DNA of 64,000 nt from Salinisphaera sp. (GTDB lineage Bacteria > Pseudomonadota > Gammaproteobacteria > Nevskiales > Salinisphaeraceae). Made by a program: the position numbers and the translations under genes. Shown here piece after piece: positions 12,602 to 24,635 of the stretch (position 1 is the stretch's first letter; each line of letters begins with the position of its first letter). The notes under the pieces were generated by a model, which saw only the letters and a program-made list of their open reading frames with translations, made no database searches and was not told where the DNA came from. Where the stretch lies: contig NZ_PBYA01000058.1 of NCBI RefSeq assembly GCF_002729955.1, positions 28,908 to 92,907 of the forward strand. The letters run 5' to 3'.

Positions 12602-13563
12602 ACAACCCGCGTATTACCGATGCGAGCGCGTTCGGCCGTGTTGCCGTGCTGATGGGCGGCTGGTCCGCCGAGCGAGCCGTGTCCCTGGATTCCGGCACGG
12701 CCGTGGGGGCTGCCCTGGAGCGTCGCGGCGTCGATGTCACGGTGATCGACGTCGACCAGCAGCGTGTGCTCGGCCTGGCCGAGGAAGGCTTCGACCGCGT
12801 GTGGCTGGCATTGCATGGCCGCGGCGGGGAAGACGGCCTGGTTCAGGGCGCGCTCGAGCTGCAGGGGCTGCCGTATACGGGCAGCGGCGTGCTGGCCAGT
12901 GCGCTGTCGATGGACAAGGTGCGCACGAAAGCGCTATGGGCCGCGCAGGGGATTCCCACGCCGGCCCATCGGCTGCTGGATGCGCGCACCGACTCGCAGG
13001 CCGTGGTCGACGCGCTCGGACTGCCGTTGATCGTCAAGCCCGTGCATGAAGGCTCGACCATCGGCATCAGCAAGGTCGAGCGCGTCGAGGATCTGGACGC
13101 CGCGCGCGCTGCGGCGGCGAAATACGACCGTGAAGTCATGGCCGAGCAGTTCGTGGCCGGGCCCGAATACACGGCCTCGATTCTGGACGGCCGCGCCTTG
13201 CCGCTGATTCATATTGAGCCGTCCAGCGGTTTCTACGACTACGAAGCGAAGTACGTCGCCGACGACACGCTTTATCACTGCCCCTGCGATCTCGAACAGG
13301 GCCGCGAGGCCGAGCTGCAGCGCCTGGCGCTGCGCGCGTTCGAAATCACCGGGGCGCGCGGCTGGGGGCGCGTCGACTTCATGCTCGACGACGCCGGCCA
13401 GCCCTGGTTTCTGGAACTCAACGCCATTCCCGGCATGACTTCGCATTCGCTGGTGCCCATGGCGGCCCGCGCGGCGGGAATGGATTTCGACGAACTGGTG
13501 TGGCGCATTCTTGCCGCCACGCTGACCACGGCTAATCAGGAGAAAGACAATGAATTGGCGTGA
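12598..13563 (+). CDS. ddlB: D-alanine:D-alanine ligase
   Basis: A 321-residue ATP-grasp enzyme making the D-Ala-D-Ala dipeptide used by MurF. Visible blocks are [56 protein letters not shown] and the metal-binding C-terminal block [18 protein letters not shown]. Its position between murC and ftsQ marks it as the DdlB type. The last 14 bases overlap ftsQ, whose ribosome site (AGGAG at 13538-13542) lies inside ddlB. Confidence 0.95.
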   Translation: MNNPRITDASAFGRVAVLMGGWSAERAVSLDSGTAVGAALERRGVDVTVIDVDQQRVLGLAEEGFDRVWLALHGRGGEDGLVQGALELQGLPYTGSGVLASALSMDKVRTKALWAAQGIPTPAHRLLDARTDSQAVVDALGLPLIVKPVHEGSTIGISKVERVEDLDAARAAAAKYDREVMAEQFVAGPEYTASILDGRALPLIHIEPSSGFYDYEAKYVADDTLYHCPCDLEQGREAELQRLALRAFEITGARGWGRVDFMLDDAGQPWFLELNAIPGMTSHSLVPMAARAAGMDFDELVWRILAATLTTANQEKDNELA

Positions 13564-14296
13564 ACCCAAGCGCTGGCGGGATGCCCTGTTGGGCGCGGGC
13601 CTGCTGCTGGGTGTGGCAGCCTGTACCTGGCAGGGCATCAAACCGGAAGGCGAAGCCGCCCGGCACCTGTATATTAGCGGCGATGCGGTGCATGTCAGCG
13701 ACGATCGGATCGCGGAAATCGCGGCCCCGTATCTGGATGCCTCCTTCTTCGACGTCGATCTGGAAGGGCTGCAGGCCAAGCTGGGCAATCTGGCCTGGTT
13801 GCGCGAGGTGAAAGTCTCGCGCCACTGGCCGGATGGCGTGGTCGTACGGTTAAGCGAGCATGAGCCCGTTGCGCTCTGGGGCGAAAACGGCGTGCTTGCA
13901 AAAGACGGGCAGGTTTTCACACCCTCCGCGGATACGCGGCCGACCGGGCTGGCACAGCTCGATGGCCCGGATACCGCGGGTCTGAAGGTCTACAACAGGT
14001 ATCGCAAACTGGCCAAGACGCTGGCGGCGTCCGGCGTCGAGCTGCATAGTCTCGCCCTGGACGCGCGCGGCTCGTGGAGCGCGCAGCTGGCCGATGGGCT
14101 GGAACTGCGGCTGGGCCGCGACGATATCGATGCCCGCGTGCAGCGCTTCGTGCGCTATGCGCTGGGTGATGAACAGGCGCGCAGGCGACTGGCCGAAGCC
14201 GGCTATGTGGATCTGCGCTATAGCGACGGTTTTGCAGTCGGCGGCACGCGTGCCGCGACCGGCAATCAGGAGAAAGGTGATGAGCAAGCGGCCTGA
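13550..14296 (+). CDS. ftsQ: Cell division protein FtsQ
   Basis: A 248-residue bitopic division protein. A short cytoplasmic tail and one membrane helix (about residues 12-25) are followed by a POTRA domain (about 35-105, including RHLYISGDAVHVSDDRIAE and LREVKVSRHWPDGVVV) and the FtsQ beta domain. FtsQ links FtsBL to the divisome. The helix end LGVAAC looks like a lipobox but no lipidation is expected in this family. Its ribosome region shares AATCAGGAGAAAG (13534-13546) with the one before ftsA. Confidence 0.93.
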   Translation: MNWREPKRWRDALLGAGLLLGVAACTWQGIKPEGEAARHLYISGDAVHVSDDRIAEIAAPYLDASFFDVDLEGLQAKLGNLAWLREVKVSRHWPDGVVVRLSEHEPVALWGENGVLAKDGQVFTPSADTRPTGLAQLDGPDTAGLKVYNRYRKLAKTLAASGVELHSLALDARGSWSAQLADGLELRLGRDDIDARVQRFVRYALGDEQARRRLAEAGYVDLRYSDGFAVGGTRAATGNQEKGDEQAA

Positions 14297-15515
14297 CCAG
14301 AATCTCGTCGTCGGCCTCGATATTGGCACCTCCAAGGTTGCCTGTATCGTTGCCGAGGTGAACGAGGGCAAGCTCGAGATCATTGGTCTGGGTAGTGCGC
14401 CGTCGCGCGGCATGAAGAAGGGGATGGTGGTCAATATCGAATCCACCACCGATTCCATTCGTCGCGCGGTCGAGGAAGCGGAATTGATGGCCGGCTGCCG
14501 GATTCAGTCCGTGCACTGCGGCATATCGGGCGCGCATGTGCGCTCGCTGAATTCGCACGGCATCGTGGCGGTGCGTAACAAGGAAGTCACCGAATCCGAT
14601 ATCGAGCGCGTGATCGACGCCGCCTGTGCGGTGGCGATCCCGGCCGATCAGAAGATCCTGCACGTACTGCCGCAGGAATTTGCCGTCGACGATAACGAAG
14701 GCATTCAGGAGCCGGTCGGCATGTCCGGCGTGCGCCTGGAAGCCAAGGTGCATATCGTGACGGGTGCCGTGACCTCGGCGCAGAATATTCAGAAATGCGT
14801 TGGCCGCTGCGGTCTGGAAGTCTCCAAGCTGTCGCTGGAACAGCTCGCGTCGAGCTATGCGGTGCTCTCCGACGACGAAAAGGATCTGGGCGTGGCGCTG
14901 GTGGATATCGGCGGCGGCACCTCGGATATTGCGGTGTTCGTGAATGGCTCGATCCGCCATACCGCGGTGATTCCGATTGCCGGCGATCAGGTGACCAACG
15001 ATATTGCCGTGGCGCTGCGTACGCCCACCCAGCATGCCGAGGGCATCAAGATTCGCTATGGCTGTGCCTTGCCGGAACTCATCGAGGACGACGATGCCAT
15101 TGAGGTACCGAGCGTGGGCGAACGCCCGCCGCGGCGGCTGTCGCGCTATACGCTCGCCGAGGTGATCAAGCCGCGCTACGAAGAGCTGTTCATGCTCATC
15201 CACAAGGAGCTGGTGCGCTCCGGCTTCGAGGATCTGCTGGCCGGCGGCGTGGTCATTACCGGTGGCTCATCGAAAATGGAAGGGCTCACCGATCTGGCTG
15301 AAGAGGTGTTCCACATGTCGGTTCGTCTGGGCACGCCCCAGCGCGTACAGGGGCTTTCGGATGTAGTGAAGAATCCGATCCATGCCACGGGCGTGGGTCT
15401 GCTCGAGTTCGGTAATCGTTCCCAGCCGCGGCCGGGGATCGATATTTCCAATAAAGACAATTCGTTTGCGCAGGTCTGGGAGCGGATGAAGGCCTGGTTC
15501 CAGGGGAATTTCTAG
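14280..15515 (+). CDS. ftsA: Cell division protein FtsA (FtsZ membrane anchor)
   Basis: Actin-like ATPase that tethers FtsZ filaments to the inner membrane and recruits later division proteins. From ATG 14280 it has 411 residues. Phosphate loops VGLDIGTSKVACIV near the start and LVDIGGGTSDIAVF near residue 207 match the family, and VITGGSSKMEGL is the adenosine motif. The C-terminal amphipathic helix includes VWERMKAWFQGNF. AGGAG lies just upstream at 14269-14273, and the start is inside ftsQ (17-base overlap). Confidence 0.96.
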   Translation: MSKRPDQNLVVGLDIGTSKVACIVAEVNEGKLEIIGLGSAPSRGMKKGMVVNIESTTDSIRRAVEEAELMAGCRIQSVHCGISGAHVRSLNSHGIVAVRNKEVTESDIERVIDAACAVAIPADQKILHVLPQEFAVDDNEGIQEPVGMSGVRLEAKVHIVTGAVTSAQNIQKCVGRCGLEVSKLSLEQLASSYAVLSDDEKDLGVALVDIGGGTSDIAVFVNGSIRHTAVIPIAGDQVTNDIAVALRTPTQHAEGIKIRYGCALPELIEDDDAIEVPSVGERPPRRLSRYTLAEVIKPRYEELFMLIHKELVRSGFEDLLAGGVVITGGSSKMEGLTDLAEEVFHMSVRLGTPQRVQGLSDVVKNPIHATGVGLLEFGNRSQPRPGIDISNKDNSFAQVWERMKAWFQGNF

Positions 15516-15571
15516 TTTCGCGTTCGATCAACGTCGGTCAATCGCCGGCAGTCGCCGGCCCGACACAAAAG

Positions 15572-15589
15572 TTTTTCCGCAAGGAAAAA
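15572..15589 (+). promoter_or_regulatory. Hairpin in the ftsA-ftsZ leader
   Basis: TTTTTCC (15572-15578) pairs with GGAAAAA (15583-15589) around a GCAA tetraloop, 27 bases upstream of the ftsZ start. The 101-base ftsA-ftsZ gap is the longest in the dcw cluster and so is a natural place for separate ftsZ control. It has no U-run on its 3' side and is not a standard terminator. It may stabilise the ftsZ mRNA or mark a processing site; the role is inference. Confidence 0.45.
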
Positions 15590-15616
15590 GCACGGCAACC
15601 AAGATAGAGGTGCATC

Positions 15617-16762
15617 ATGCCTGAAGTATTTGAATTTGCAGATCAAAAGACCGATAAGGCCATAATCAAGGTCATCGGCGTCGGCGGTGGCGGCGGCAAC
15701 ACCATCAACCAGATGGTCAACGGCGGCATCGAGGGCGTGGATTTCATCTGTGCCAACACCGACGCCCAGCATCTGGAGCGTTGCGACGCCGACGTGCTCG
15801 TACAGCTCGGCATGAACGTCACCCGTGGCCTGGGCGCCGGTGCGGATCCGGCCATCGGCCGTCAGGCCGCCGAAGAGGATCGCGATCGTATTCGTGAATC
15901 CATCGAAGGCGCGGACATGCTGTTCATCACCGCCGGCATGGGCGGCGGCACCGGCACCGGCGCGGCACCGGTCGTGGCCGAGATCGCCCGCGAAATGGGT
16001 ATTCTGACCCTGGCGGTCGTGACCAAGCCGTTCCCGTTCGAGCGCGGCCGTCGCATGGAAATCGCCAAGCAGGGCATCGAAGAGCTGGGTCGTTATGTCG
16101 ACTCGCTGATCGTGATCCCGAACGAAAAGCTGCTCACCGCGCTGGGCAAGGCCACCACGCTGAAGAACGCCTTCCAGGCGGCCAACAACGTGCTGCATAA
16201 CGCGGTGCAGGGCATTTCCGACCTGATCACCCGTCCGGGCGTGATCAACGTCGACTTTGCCGACGTGCGTCGCGTGATGTCGGTCCAGGGCATGGCCATG
16301 ATGGGCCGCGCCACGGCCGTCGGCGACGACCGTGCCCGCGAAGCCGCGGAAGCCGCGCTGGCCTCGCCGCTGCTGGACGATCTGAGCCTGCACGGCGCCC
16401 AGGGCCTGCTGGTCAACGTCTCCGGCGACGAGAATCTGGGCATCCACGAATTCCAGATCGTCAACGAAGTCATCGCCGACATGGGCGCGGACAATGCCGA
16501 AGTCATCGTCGGCATGGCCGAAGATCCGAGCATGGGCGACGAAATCTGCGTGACCGTCGTGGCCACGGGCCTGGGTCGTCAGGCCGAAGAGCGCGAAGCC
16601 ATTCGTGCGGTCAAGCGTGATGCCGGCGGCCAGATGCGCTACGAGGATCTGGATCGTCCCACCGTGATCCGTAACCGTCCGCAGCAGTCCTCGCGTGAGA
16701 ACGCCGCGGTCGATATGGATTACTTCGACGTGCCGGCGTTCCTGCGTAACCAGGCCGACTAA
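15617..16762 (+). CDS. ftsZ: Cell division GTPase FtsZ
   Basis: Tubulin-like GTPase forming the Z ring, 381 residues (E. coli has 383). It shows the GTP-binding N-terminal block VIGVGGGGGNTINQM, NTDAQHLE, the tubulin signature GGGTGTGAAPV near residue 112 and the T7 region NVDFADVR. The conserved C-terminal tail DYFDVPAFLRNQAD, used to bind FtsA, ZipA and ZapD, is intact after a linker of about 35 residues. AGAGG sits 7 bases before the ATG. Confidence 0.97.
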   Translation: MPEVFEFADQKTDKAIIKVIGVGGGGGNTINQMVNGGIEGVDFICANTDAQHLERCDADVLVQLGMNVTRGLGAGADPAIGRQAAEEDRDRIRESIEGADMLFITAGMGGGTGTGAAPVVAEIAREMGILTLAVVTKPFPFERGRRMEIAKQGIEELGRYVDSLIVIPNEKLLTALGKATTLKNAFQAANNVLHNAVQGISDLITRPGVINVDFADVRRVMSVQGMAMMGRATAVGDDRAREAAEAALASPLLDDLSLHGAQGLLVNVSGDENLGIHEFQIVNEVIADMGADNAEVIVGMAEDPSMGDEICVTVVATGLGRQAEEREAIRAVKRDAGGQMRYEDLDRPTVIRNRPQQSSRENAAVDMDYFDVPAFLRNQAD

Positions 16763-16790
16763 GCGGCATGGTTGGAGGGCGTCTGCCAGA

Positions 16791-16859
16791 GCCGGCCTAC
16801 GGGCCGGCGGTAGTCGAAAACATGCCGGTTGGCGGTAGCCGTGCGCTGCCAACCGGCAT
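16791..16859 (+). terminator. Tandem hairpins after ftsZ, probable end of the dcw transcript
   Basis: Two hairpins follow ftsZ. The first is GCCGGCC (16791-16797) with GGCCGGC (16802-16808). The second is a perfect 12-base stem, ATGCCGGTTGGC (16822-16833) with GCCAACCGGCAT (16848-16859), and a 14-base loop. No clear U-run follows, so it may protect a 3' end or act as a weak or Rho-assisted terminator. The rest of the gap to lpxC (16860-17041) shows no gene. Confidence 0.5.
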
Positions 16860-17041
16860 CCCTATGTTAATCTAAGCGGCTTTGCGGACCGGGCTTTTTC
16901 GGGTTCCGGGCGCGAGCAGTAGCAGGACGCGGCGAGTTAAGGCGAAATTAAGCCACTGTGCATAAAGTATCTGACCGTCAGGTGACGGCTTTATGACATG
17001 GCACGCCGAGCATGACAAACCGCCACAAGGATAAAAACTCG

Positions 17042-17959
17042 ATGCTTAGACAACGCACCTTGAAGAATCCCATCCGGGCGACCGGCGTCGGCTTGCATAC
17101 CGGCCAGAAGGTTTATATGACCCTGCGCCCGGCACAGGCTGACATGGGCATCGTGTTTCGTCGTACGGACTGTTCTCCGGTCAAGGAGTTCCGTGGCGAT
17201 GCATTCAAGGTGGGCGATACGACGCTGGCGACCACGCTCGTTGACGACGGCGTGCGCGTGCAGACGGTCGAGCATCTGCTTTCGGCCATGGCAGGCCTGG
17301 GCATCGACAACGCGATCGTCGAGCTCTCGTCGGACGAGCTGCCGATCATGGACGGCAGTGCCGGTCCTTTCGTTTTCCTGATTCAGTCGGCCGGCATCCA
17401 GGAGCTGGATGCGCCGAAGAAGTTCATCCGTATCAAGCGTTCGGTTCAGGTCACCGACGGTGACAAATGGGCGCGCTTTGACCCGTTCGACGGCTTCAAG
17501 GTGAGCTTCTGTATCGATTTCGATCATCCGGCGTTCGATTCCGACACCCAGTCTGCGACCGTCGATTTCTCCACGACCTCGTTCGTGCGTGAAGTCAGCC
17601 GTGCGCGGACCTTCGGCTTCATGCGCGATATCGAATTCCTGCGCTCGAACAATCTCGCGCGCGGCGGCAGCATGGATAATGCCGTTGTTCTTGACGACTA
17701 TCGCGTGCTCAACGCCGATGGTCTGCGCTACGACAACGAATTCGTGCGCCACAAGATCCTCGACGCGATCGGCGATCTCTATCTGCTCGGTCACGGCCTG
17801 ATCGGCAGCTATTCCGGCTACAAGTCCGGGCATGCGCTCAACAACAAGCTGTTGCGTGCGCTGCTCTCGGAAGAAAAAGCCTGGGAAGAGGTCACCTACG
17901 AGGATATCGAGGATTCCCCGATCTCCTACATCAACGCCCGCCCCGTCGCGGCCGCGTAG
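17042..17959 (+). CDS. lpxC: UDP-3-O-acyl-GlcNAc deacetylase LpxC
   Basis: Zinc enzyme for the committed step of lipid A synthesis. From ATG 17042 it has 305 residues, the same as E. coli LpxC, beginning [11 protein letters not shown]. Zinc ligands and catalytic residues are in place: His78 in TVEHLLSAM, and HKILDAIGD with the later His and Asp ligands. SGHALNN carries the general-acid histidine. An in-frame ATG at 17012 exists but AGGAT at 17028-17032 and family length favour 17042. It sits directly after ftsZ as in many gammaproteobacteria. Confidence 0.96.
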   Translation: MLRQRTLKNPIRATGVGLHTGQKVYMTLRPAQADMGIVFRRTDCSPVKEFRGDAFKVGDTTLATTLVDDGVRVQTVEHLLSAMAGLGIDNAIVELSSDELPIMDGSAGPFVFLIQSAGIQELDAPKKFIRIKRSVQVTDGDKWARFDPFDGFKVSFCIDFDHPAFDSDTQSATVDFSTTSFVREVSRARTFGFMRDIEFLRSNNLARGGSMDNAVVLDDYRVLNADGLRYDNEFVRHKILDAIGDLYLLGHGLIGSYSGYKSGHALNNKLLRALLSEEKAWEEVTYEDIEDSPISYINARPVAAA

Positions 17960-17968
17960 ATATCCGGG

Positions 17969-18418
17969 CTAGCCGTTGTCGCGGCGCCCGGCCTCGGCCA
18001 GGCGCGCGAGCGCGTCGGCCAGCTGTTTATCGCCAATATAGGCGGCGCTGCGGCGTAGATGCGCCCGCGCCGTATCGCTGATCGTGCGCACCACCTCCGG
18101 GGGCGGCGTAGGCGTCAGGTCCGGGCGCACCTTGATCTCGACGCCCTCGATATGCAGGCGCATGCGCTGGGCGAGCGCCTGGACGATCGCCGGCTGCATA
18201 TAGCGTAGTCGGGTCGCCCAGCCCGCATGGGTGACGTGCAGGCGCAGGCGATAGCCTTCATAGGCCGCGACACGCACATGCGGGCCGGCGGCATCCGGCA
18301 GAATCTCGAGCAGCGCCTGGCGCATGCGTTCCAGAAAGCGGGCGCGTCCGATCAGATCGGCAATATCCGGGGTCGCTGTATGCAGCAGGGACTGGATTGA
18401 TTGCGGTGTCGTCCCCAT
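17969..18418 (-). CDS. DciA-like protein (DUF721)
   Basis: A 149-residue protein of the DUF721 family, which includes DciA, the replicative helicase operator of bacteria lacking DnaC. A central core (about residues 35-105) with RLRLHVTHAGWATRLRYM and RLHIEGVEIKVRP is typical of the KH-like domain. It converges on lpxC with nine bases between stops and is divergent from secA. The same location between lpxC and secA is known in Pseudomonas. The family call is good; function as a helicase loader is inferred from the family. Confidence 0.82.
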   Translation of the reverse strand: MGTTPQSIQSLLHTATPDIADLIGRARFLERMRQALLEILPDAAGPHVRVAAYEGYRLRLHVTHAGWATRLRYMQPAIVQALAQRMRLHIEGVEIKVRPDLTPTPPPEVVRTISDTARAHLRRSAAYIGDKQLADALARLAEAGRRDNG

Positions 18419-18572
18419 GCTCTTCCCAGGCCGACGCGAACGGATTGTTTCAAGCGTAGCAGCCGGATTCGGCTGCCGTCACTGAAAGGCAGACAGGGCC
18501 TGCGGTATCATGCCCGTTTTGCATCGCGCGCGATGTTCGCCGCGCTTCGATCGGGCCAGACGACGAGGGTTC

Positions 18573-21374
<2,802 letters not shown>

Positions 21375-21380
21375 AGCGAT

Positions 21381-22595
21381 ATGGCCGTTAATCTGAGTGC
21401 GCCGGCGCGTCTGCTGCCGGTCGCCGGCGCTGCGTGGGCCGTGGGCGAAGCCGCGATCAAGAAACCCGGTCGCAACGATATGGCGGTGCTCAAGCTGGCG
21501 GATACCGCCACCGTGGCCGGCGTATTTACACAGAACGCCTTCGCCGCGGCGCCGGTGCGCGTGGCACAGCGCCATCTGGCCGCGGGGCCGGCGCGCGCGC
21601 TGTTGATCAACAGCGGCAACGCCAATGCGGGCACCGGCCGGCGCGGCGAAGCCGATGCCCTGGCTTGCTGCCAGAGCGTGGCGGATGCGTTGTCGCTGGA
21701 AGTGGAACAGGTGTTGCCGTTCTCGACCGGCGTGATCGGCCAGCACCTGCCGGTCGAGCGCATGCAGGCCTGCATCGCCGGGCTCGACGCGGGGCTTCAA
21801 CCCGATCACTGGCTGGATGCGGCCCAGGCGATCATGACCACCGATACCGTGGCCAAGGGCGCGTCGCGCAGCGTGGATATCGGCGACGGCAGCACCGTGA
21901 CCCTCACCGGCATCGCCAAGGGCTCGGGCATGATCCGTCCCGATATGGCCACCATGCTCGCCTTCATCGCCACGGATGCCGCGATCGATGCCGATACGCT
22001 CGACACCGCGTTGCGTACCGCGATGACGCATTCCTTCAACGCGATTTCGGTGGACGGCGATACCTCGACCAACGATGCCTGTATTGCCTGTGCCACCGGC
22101 GCCGGCGCTTCGCTTTCGCCGAGCGCGCCCGGCTGGGTGGCTTTTGTCGATGCGCTGACCGATCTCGCCCGCGAACTGGCCCAGGCCATCGTGCGCGACG
22201 GCGAAGGGGCAACCCGTTTCATCACCCTCGATGTGAGCGGCGCCCGCGACGAGGCCGAGGCACGGGCGGTGGCTTTCACCGTGGCCCATTCGCCGCTGGT
22301 CAAGACTGCCTGTTTTGCCGGCGATCCCAACTGGGGGCGTATCCTGGCTGCGGTTGGTCGTGCGCCGGTAGCGGATTTTGCGATCGATCATGTCGCCATC
22401 GCGCTGGACTCGGTCGCGATCGTGGCTGATGGCGAGCCGCGCGACGACTATGCGGAAAGCGATGCGGCCGCGGTCATGGCCCAAAGCGAATACACGATCG
22501 CGATCGACCTCGGCCGCGGCGATGCCTCGGCGCGTATCTGGACGTCCGATCTGTCCTACGAATACGTGCGTATCAACGCCGAATACCGCAGCTGA
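21381..22595 (+). CDS. argJ: Bifunctional ornithine acetyltransferase/N-acetylglutamate synthase ArgJ
   Basis: Arginine pathway enzyme that moves the acetyl group from N-acetylornithine to glutamate and can also use acetyl-CoA. It is made as a 404-residue precursor that cuts itself before a threonine nucleophile. The cleavage motif KGSGMIRPDMATML places the cut at Ala190-Thr191. The end shows the conserved EYVRINAEYRS. It starts seven bases after the secA stop and likely shares its transcript, as in several gammaproteobacteria. Confidence 0.95.
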   Translation: MAVNLSAPARLLPVAGAAWAVGEAAIKKPGRNDMAVLKLADTATVAGVFTQNAFAAAPVRVAQRHLAAGPARALLINSGNANAGTGRRGEADALACCQSVADALSLEVEQVLPFSTGVIGQHLPVERMQACIAGLDAGLQPDHWLDAAQAIMTTDTVAKGASRSVDIGDGSTVTLTGIAKGSGMIRPDMATMLAFIATDAAIDADTLDTALRTAMTHSFNAISVDGDTSTNDACIACATGAGASLSPSAPGWVAFVDALTDLARELAQAIVRDGEGATRFITLDVSGARDEAEARAVAFTVAHSPLVKTACFAGDPNWGRILAAVGRAPVADFAIDHVAIALDSVAIVADGEPRDDYAESDAAAVMAQSEYTIAIDLGRGDASARIWTSDLSYEYVRINAEYRS

Positions 22596-22601
22596 ACCGT
22601 C

Positions 22602-23576
22602 ATGCCATCCGATAAGCAGGTGCCGCTGGATATTGCGGTCGGTATTCTGGTCGATCAGGCCGGTCGTCTGTTGATTGCACTGCGCCGGCCCGGCACGCCC
22701 GGGGAAGGGCTCTGGGAGTTCCCCGGCGGCAAGCGCGAAGGCGAGGAGCCGATGCGCGATTGCCTGGCCCGTGAGCTGGCCGAGGAAGTCGGCGTAACCG
22801 ACTGCCGGCTCGATACCCCGTTGATCCGGTTCATGCACACCCAGGGCGAACGCCCGGTACGCCTGCATGTCTGGCGTATCGATCAGTGGCAGGGTGAACC
22901 GAGCGGCCTCGAAGGCCAGCAACTGGCCTGGGTCGAGCGCGGGGCGCTGGTCGATTACCCGTTGCTCCCGGCCACGGACGTAATCCTTTGTGCCCTCGAT
23001 CTTCCGGGCCGATACCCCATCACGCCGGCACTGAGCGCGGCCGATCCGGATGCCTGGTGGGCCCGCCTCGATTCGCTGCTCGCACAGCCGGACATCCGGC
23101 TGCTGCGCCTGCGTGACCAAGGCTTGAGCGATGCCGACTATCAGGCGCTGGCGGCGAAGGTGGTCGAGGCGGCAGGGCGGCACGACGTGGCCGTACTGGT
23201 CGATCGGTCGCTGGCGGTATGTGAGGCCGTGGGCGCGGCCGGGCTGCACTGGTCGGTGGCGCGTCTGCTCGAATCAGGCCGGCCCGAGCTGGCGCCAGGC
23301 CAGCTATTGGCGGTATCGGCCCATACCGGCACGGATCTCGCCACGGCGGTCGAGCGCGGCGCTGATTTCGCGGTATTGTCGCCGGTGGCTGCCACGCCCA
23401 CCCACCCGGGCGCACCGGCGCTGGGCTGGGAGGGCTGGTGCGCGGCTCGCGCCGACCATGCGCTGCCGGTCTATGCCCTGGGTGGGCTGGGCGAGGCCGA
23501 CCTCACCGCAGCCCAGCGGCGCAATGCGCAGGGCGTGGCAGCGATCCGGGGCTTCTGGAAGGCCGCGGTCGACTAG
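22602..23576 (+). CDS. Nudix hydrolase fused to a ThiE-like domain (MutT family)
   Basis: A 324-residue two-domain protein. Residues about 8-130 form a MutT Nudix domain with an intact Nudix box at residues 46-68 (GKREGEEPMRDCLARELAEE continuing to VGV). MutT hydrolyses 8-oxo-dGTP to protect DNA. Residues about 135-320 resemble thiamine phosphate synthase (ThiE/TenI), with LRDQGLSD, LLAVSAHTGTDL and LPVYALGGLGEADL. This fusion is known after argJ or secA in other gammaproteobacteria. Whether the ThiE part is active is unknown. Confidence 0.88.
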   Translation: MPSDKQVPLDIAVGILVDQAGRLLIALRRPGTPGEGLWEFPGGKREGEEPMRDCLARELAEEVGVTDCRLDTPLIRFMHTQGERPVRLHVWRIDQWQGEPSGLEGQQLAWVERGALVDYPLLPATDVILCALDLPGRYPITPALSAADPDAWWARLDSLLAQPDIRLLRLRDQGLSDADYQALAAKVVEAAGRHDVAVLVDRSLAVCEAVGAAGLHWSVARLLESGRPELAPGQLLAVSAHTGTDLATAVERGADFAVLSPVAATPTHPGAPALGWEGWCAARADHALPVYALGGLGEADLTAAQRRNAQGVAAIRGFWKAAVD

Positions 23577-23581
23577 ATCGC

Positions 23582-23785
23582 CTAGTGCGGCAGGCCGGAA
23601 TCGTCTGCGTCGTCGGGCAGCATGCCACCGGCGGAGCCGGTGGGGTCGGGAATGCGATTGCTTTCATCGAGCCAGTCGCCGAGGTCGATGAGCTTGCAGC
23701 GGCGCGAGCAGAACGGCCGGTAGGCGTTGTCGGGGCCAATTCGGGCCGGTTTGCCACATTGCGGGCATTCGATCGTCTTGGTCAT
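23582..23785 (-). CDS. yacG: DNA gyrase inhibitor YacG
   Basis: A 67-residue zinc protein. Four cysteines, CPQC near residues 7-10 and CSRRC near 26-30, form the YacG zinc site, followed by the conserved DLGDWLDE. In E. coli it binds GyrB and inhibits gyrase. The start overlaps the zapD stop by one base (TGATG), and it is the last gene of the minus-strand run from pilS. The open frame extends upstream but family alignment fixes the start at 23785. Confidence 0.92.
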   Translation of the reverse strand: MTKTIECPQCGKPARIGPDNAYRPFCSRRCKLIDLGDWLDESNRIPDPTGSAGGMLPDDADDSGLPH

Positions 23786-24561
23786 CAGAAACGACAGCAG
23801 GCCATACGGAATTCGACATTGGACGGGAACTGACGCACCCGCAGCTTCTTGTCCTGCACCTCGACGAAGCGAACCGTGGCGCGATGCCGACCCGCGCTGA
23901 TTTCGGGGAATACGCGTGCATCGTCGAGCAGTACGCGGATCAGTTGGGTGCTGGTGTCCATGTTGTGTACGAGCACGCCTTTCTTGGCCGTGTGCAACGC
24001 AGGGCTGGTGCTTTCGCGCAACAGCCGCAGCAGCATGCCGATGGCCTGCTCGAACGGCTGGATATGCCCGGCCCAGGCTTTCAGATCGCGGGCCTGGTCG
24101 GCGTTCTTCTGTGACAGCCAGTGCTGGAACGCCGGCAGATCGAAGCCGCAATCGCCGCCGGCGATGGGGCTGCGGTTGTTCAGGCTGTTGAGCAGTTCGT
24201 TGTCGCGCAGCTGGTAGGAGGCGAACTGCGGCGGCATGGTCTGCATGGCGCGCCCGAGGGTATCGAGTTCGCTCAGCACCTGCTTGAGCGCGCGCTCGTC
24301 CACGTCGTCGCGATCGGCCAGTTTCTCGAACGCGGCATAGCGACTGCCGAGCTCCTTGCTGACCTCGGCGCGGGTGTCATAGCGCGACATCACGTTGAGG
24401 ATGTCGATCAGTGCGTCCAGCGTCGCGCGACGGCCCCACGGGCTTTCGTCGGCTTCGTGATGGCGCAGACGCGCGATCAGGTGCTCAAGACGCAGGAAGG
24501 TTCTTATGCGCTCGTTGAGCGGTTGCTCGTAACAGAACGCGCCGTTATCGGCCACAGACAA
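23785..24561 (-). CDS. zapD: Cell division protein ZapD
   Basis: A 258-residue protein of the ZapD (YacF, DUF1342) family, which crosslinks FtsZ filaments by binding the FtsZ C-terminal tail. The N terminus carries the family block YEQPLNERIRTFLRLEHL, and the C-terminal beta part includes RVLLDDARVFPEISAGRHRATVRF. The matching FtsZ tail is encoded in this window at 15617-16762. It lies between coaE and yacG as in E. coli. Confidence 0.93.
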   Translation of the reverse strand: MSVADNGAFCYEQPLNERIRTFLRLEHLIARLRHHEADESPWGRRATLDALIDILNVMSRYDTRAEVSKELGSRYAAFEKLADRDDVDERALKQVLSELDTLGRAMQTMPPQFASYQLRDNELLNSLNNRSPIAGGDCGFDLPAFQHWLSQKNADQARDLKAWAGHIQPFEQAIGMLLRLLRESTSPALHTAKKGVLVHNMDTSTQLIRVLLDDARVFPEISAGRHRATVRFVEVQDKKLRVRQFPSNVEFRMACCRF

Positions 24562-24635
24562 CCCTCGATGAATAAATCAGGCGGTCAGTCTATGCGTCTG
24601 CACCGGCCAATCAAAGTGTTCGCGCCGTGCCTGGC

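Noticed and set aside
13586..13624. Lipoprotein signal in FtsQ (LGVAAC)
   Set aside because: The cysteine lies at the end of the FtsQ membrane helix; FtsQ proteins are bitopic and not lipidated, so it is taken as chance.
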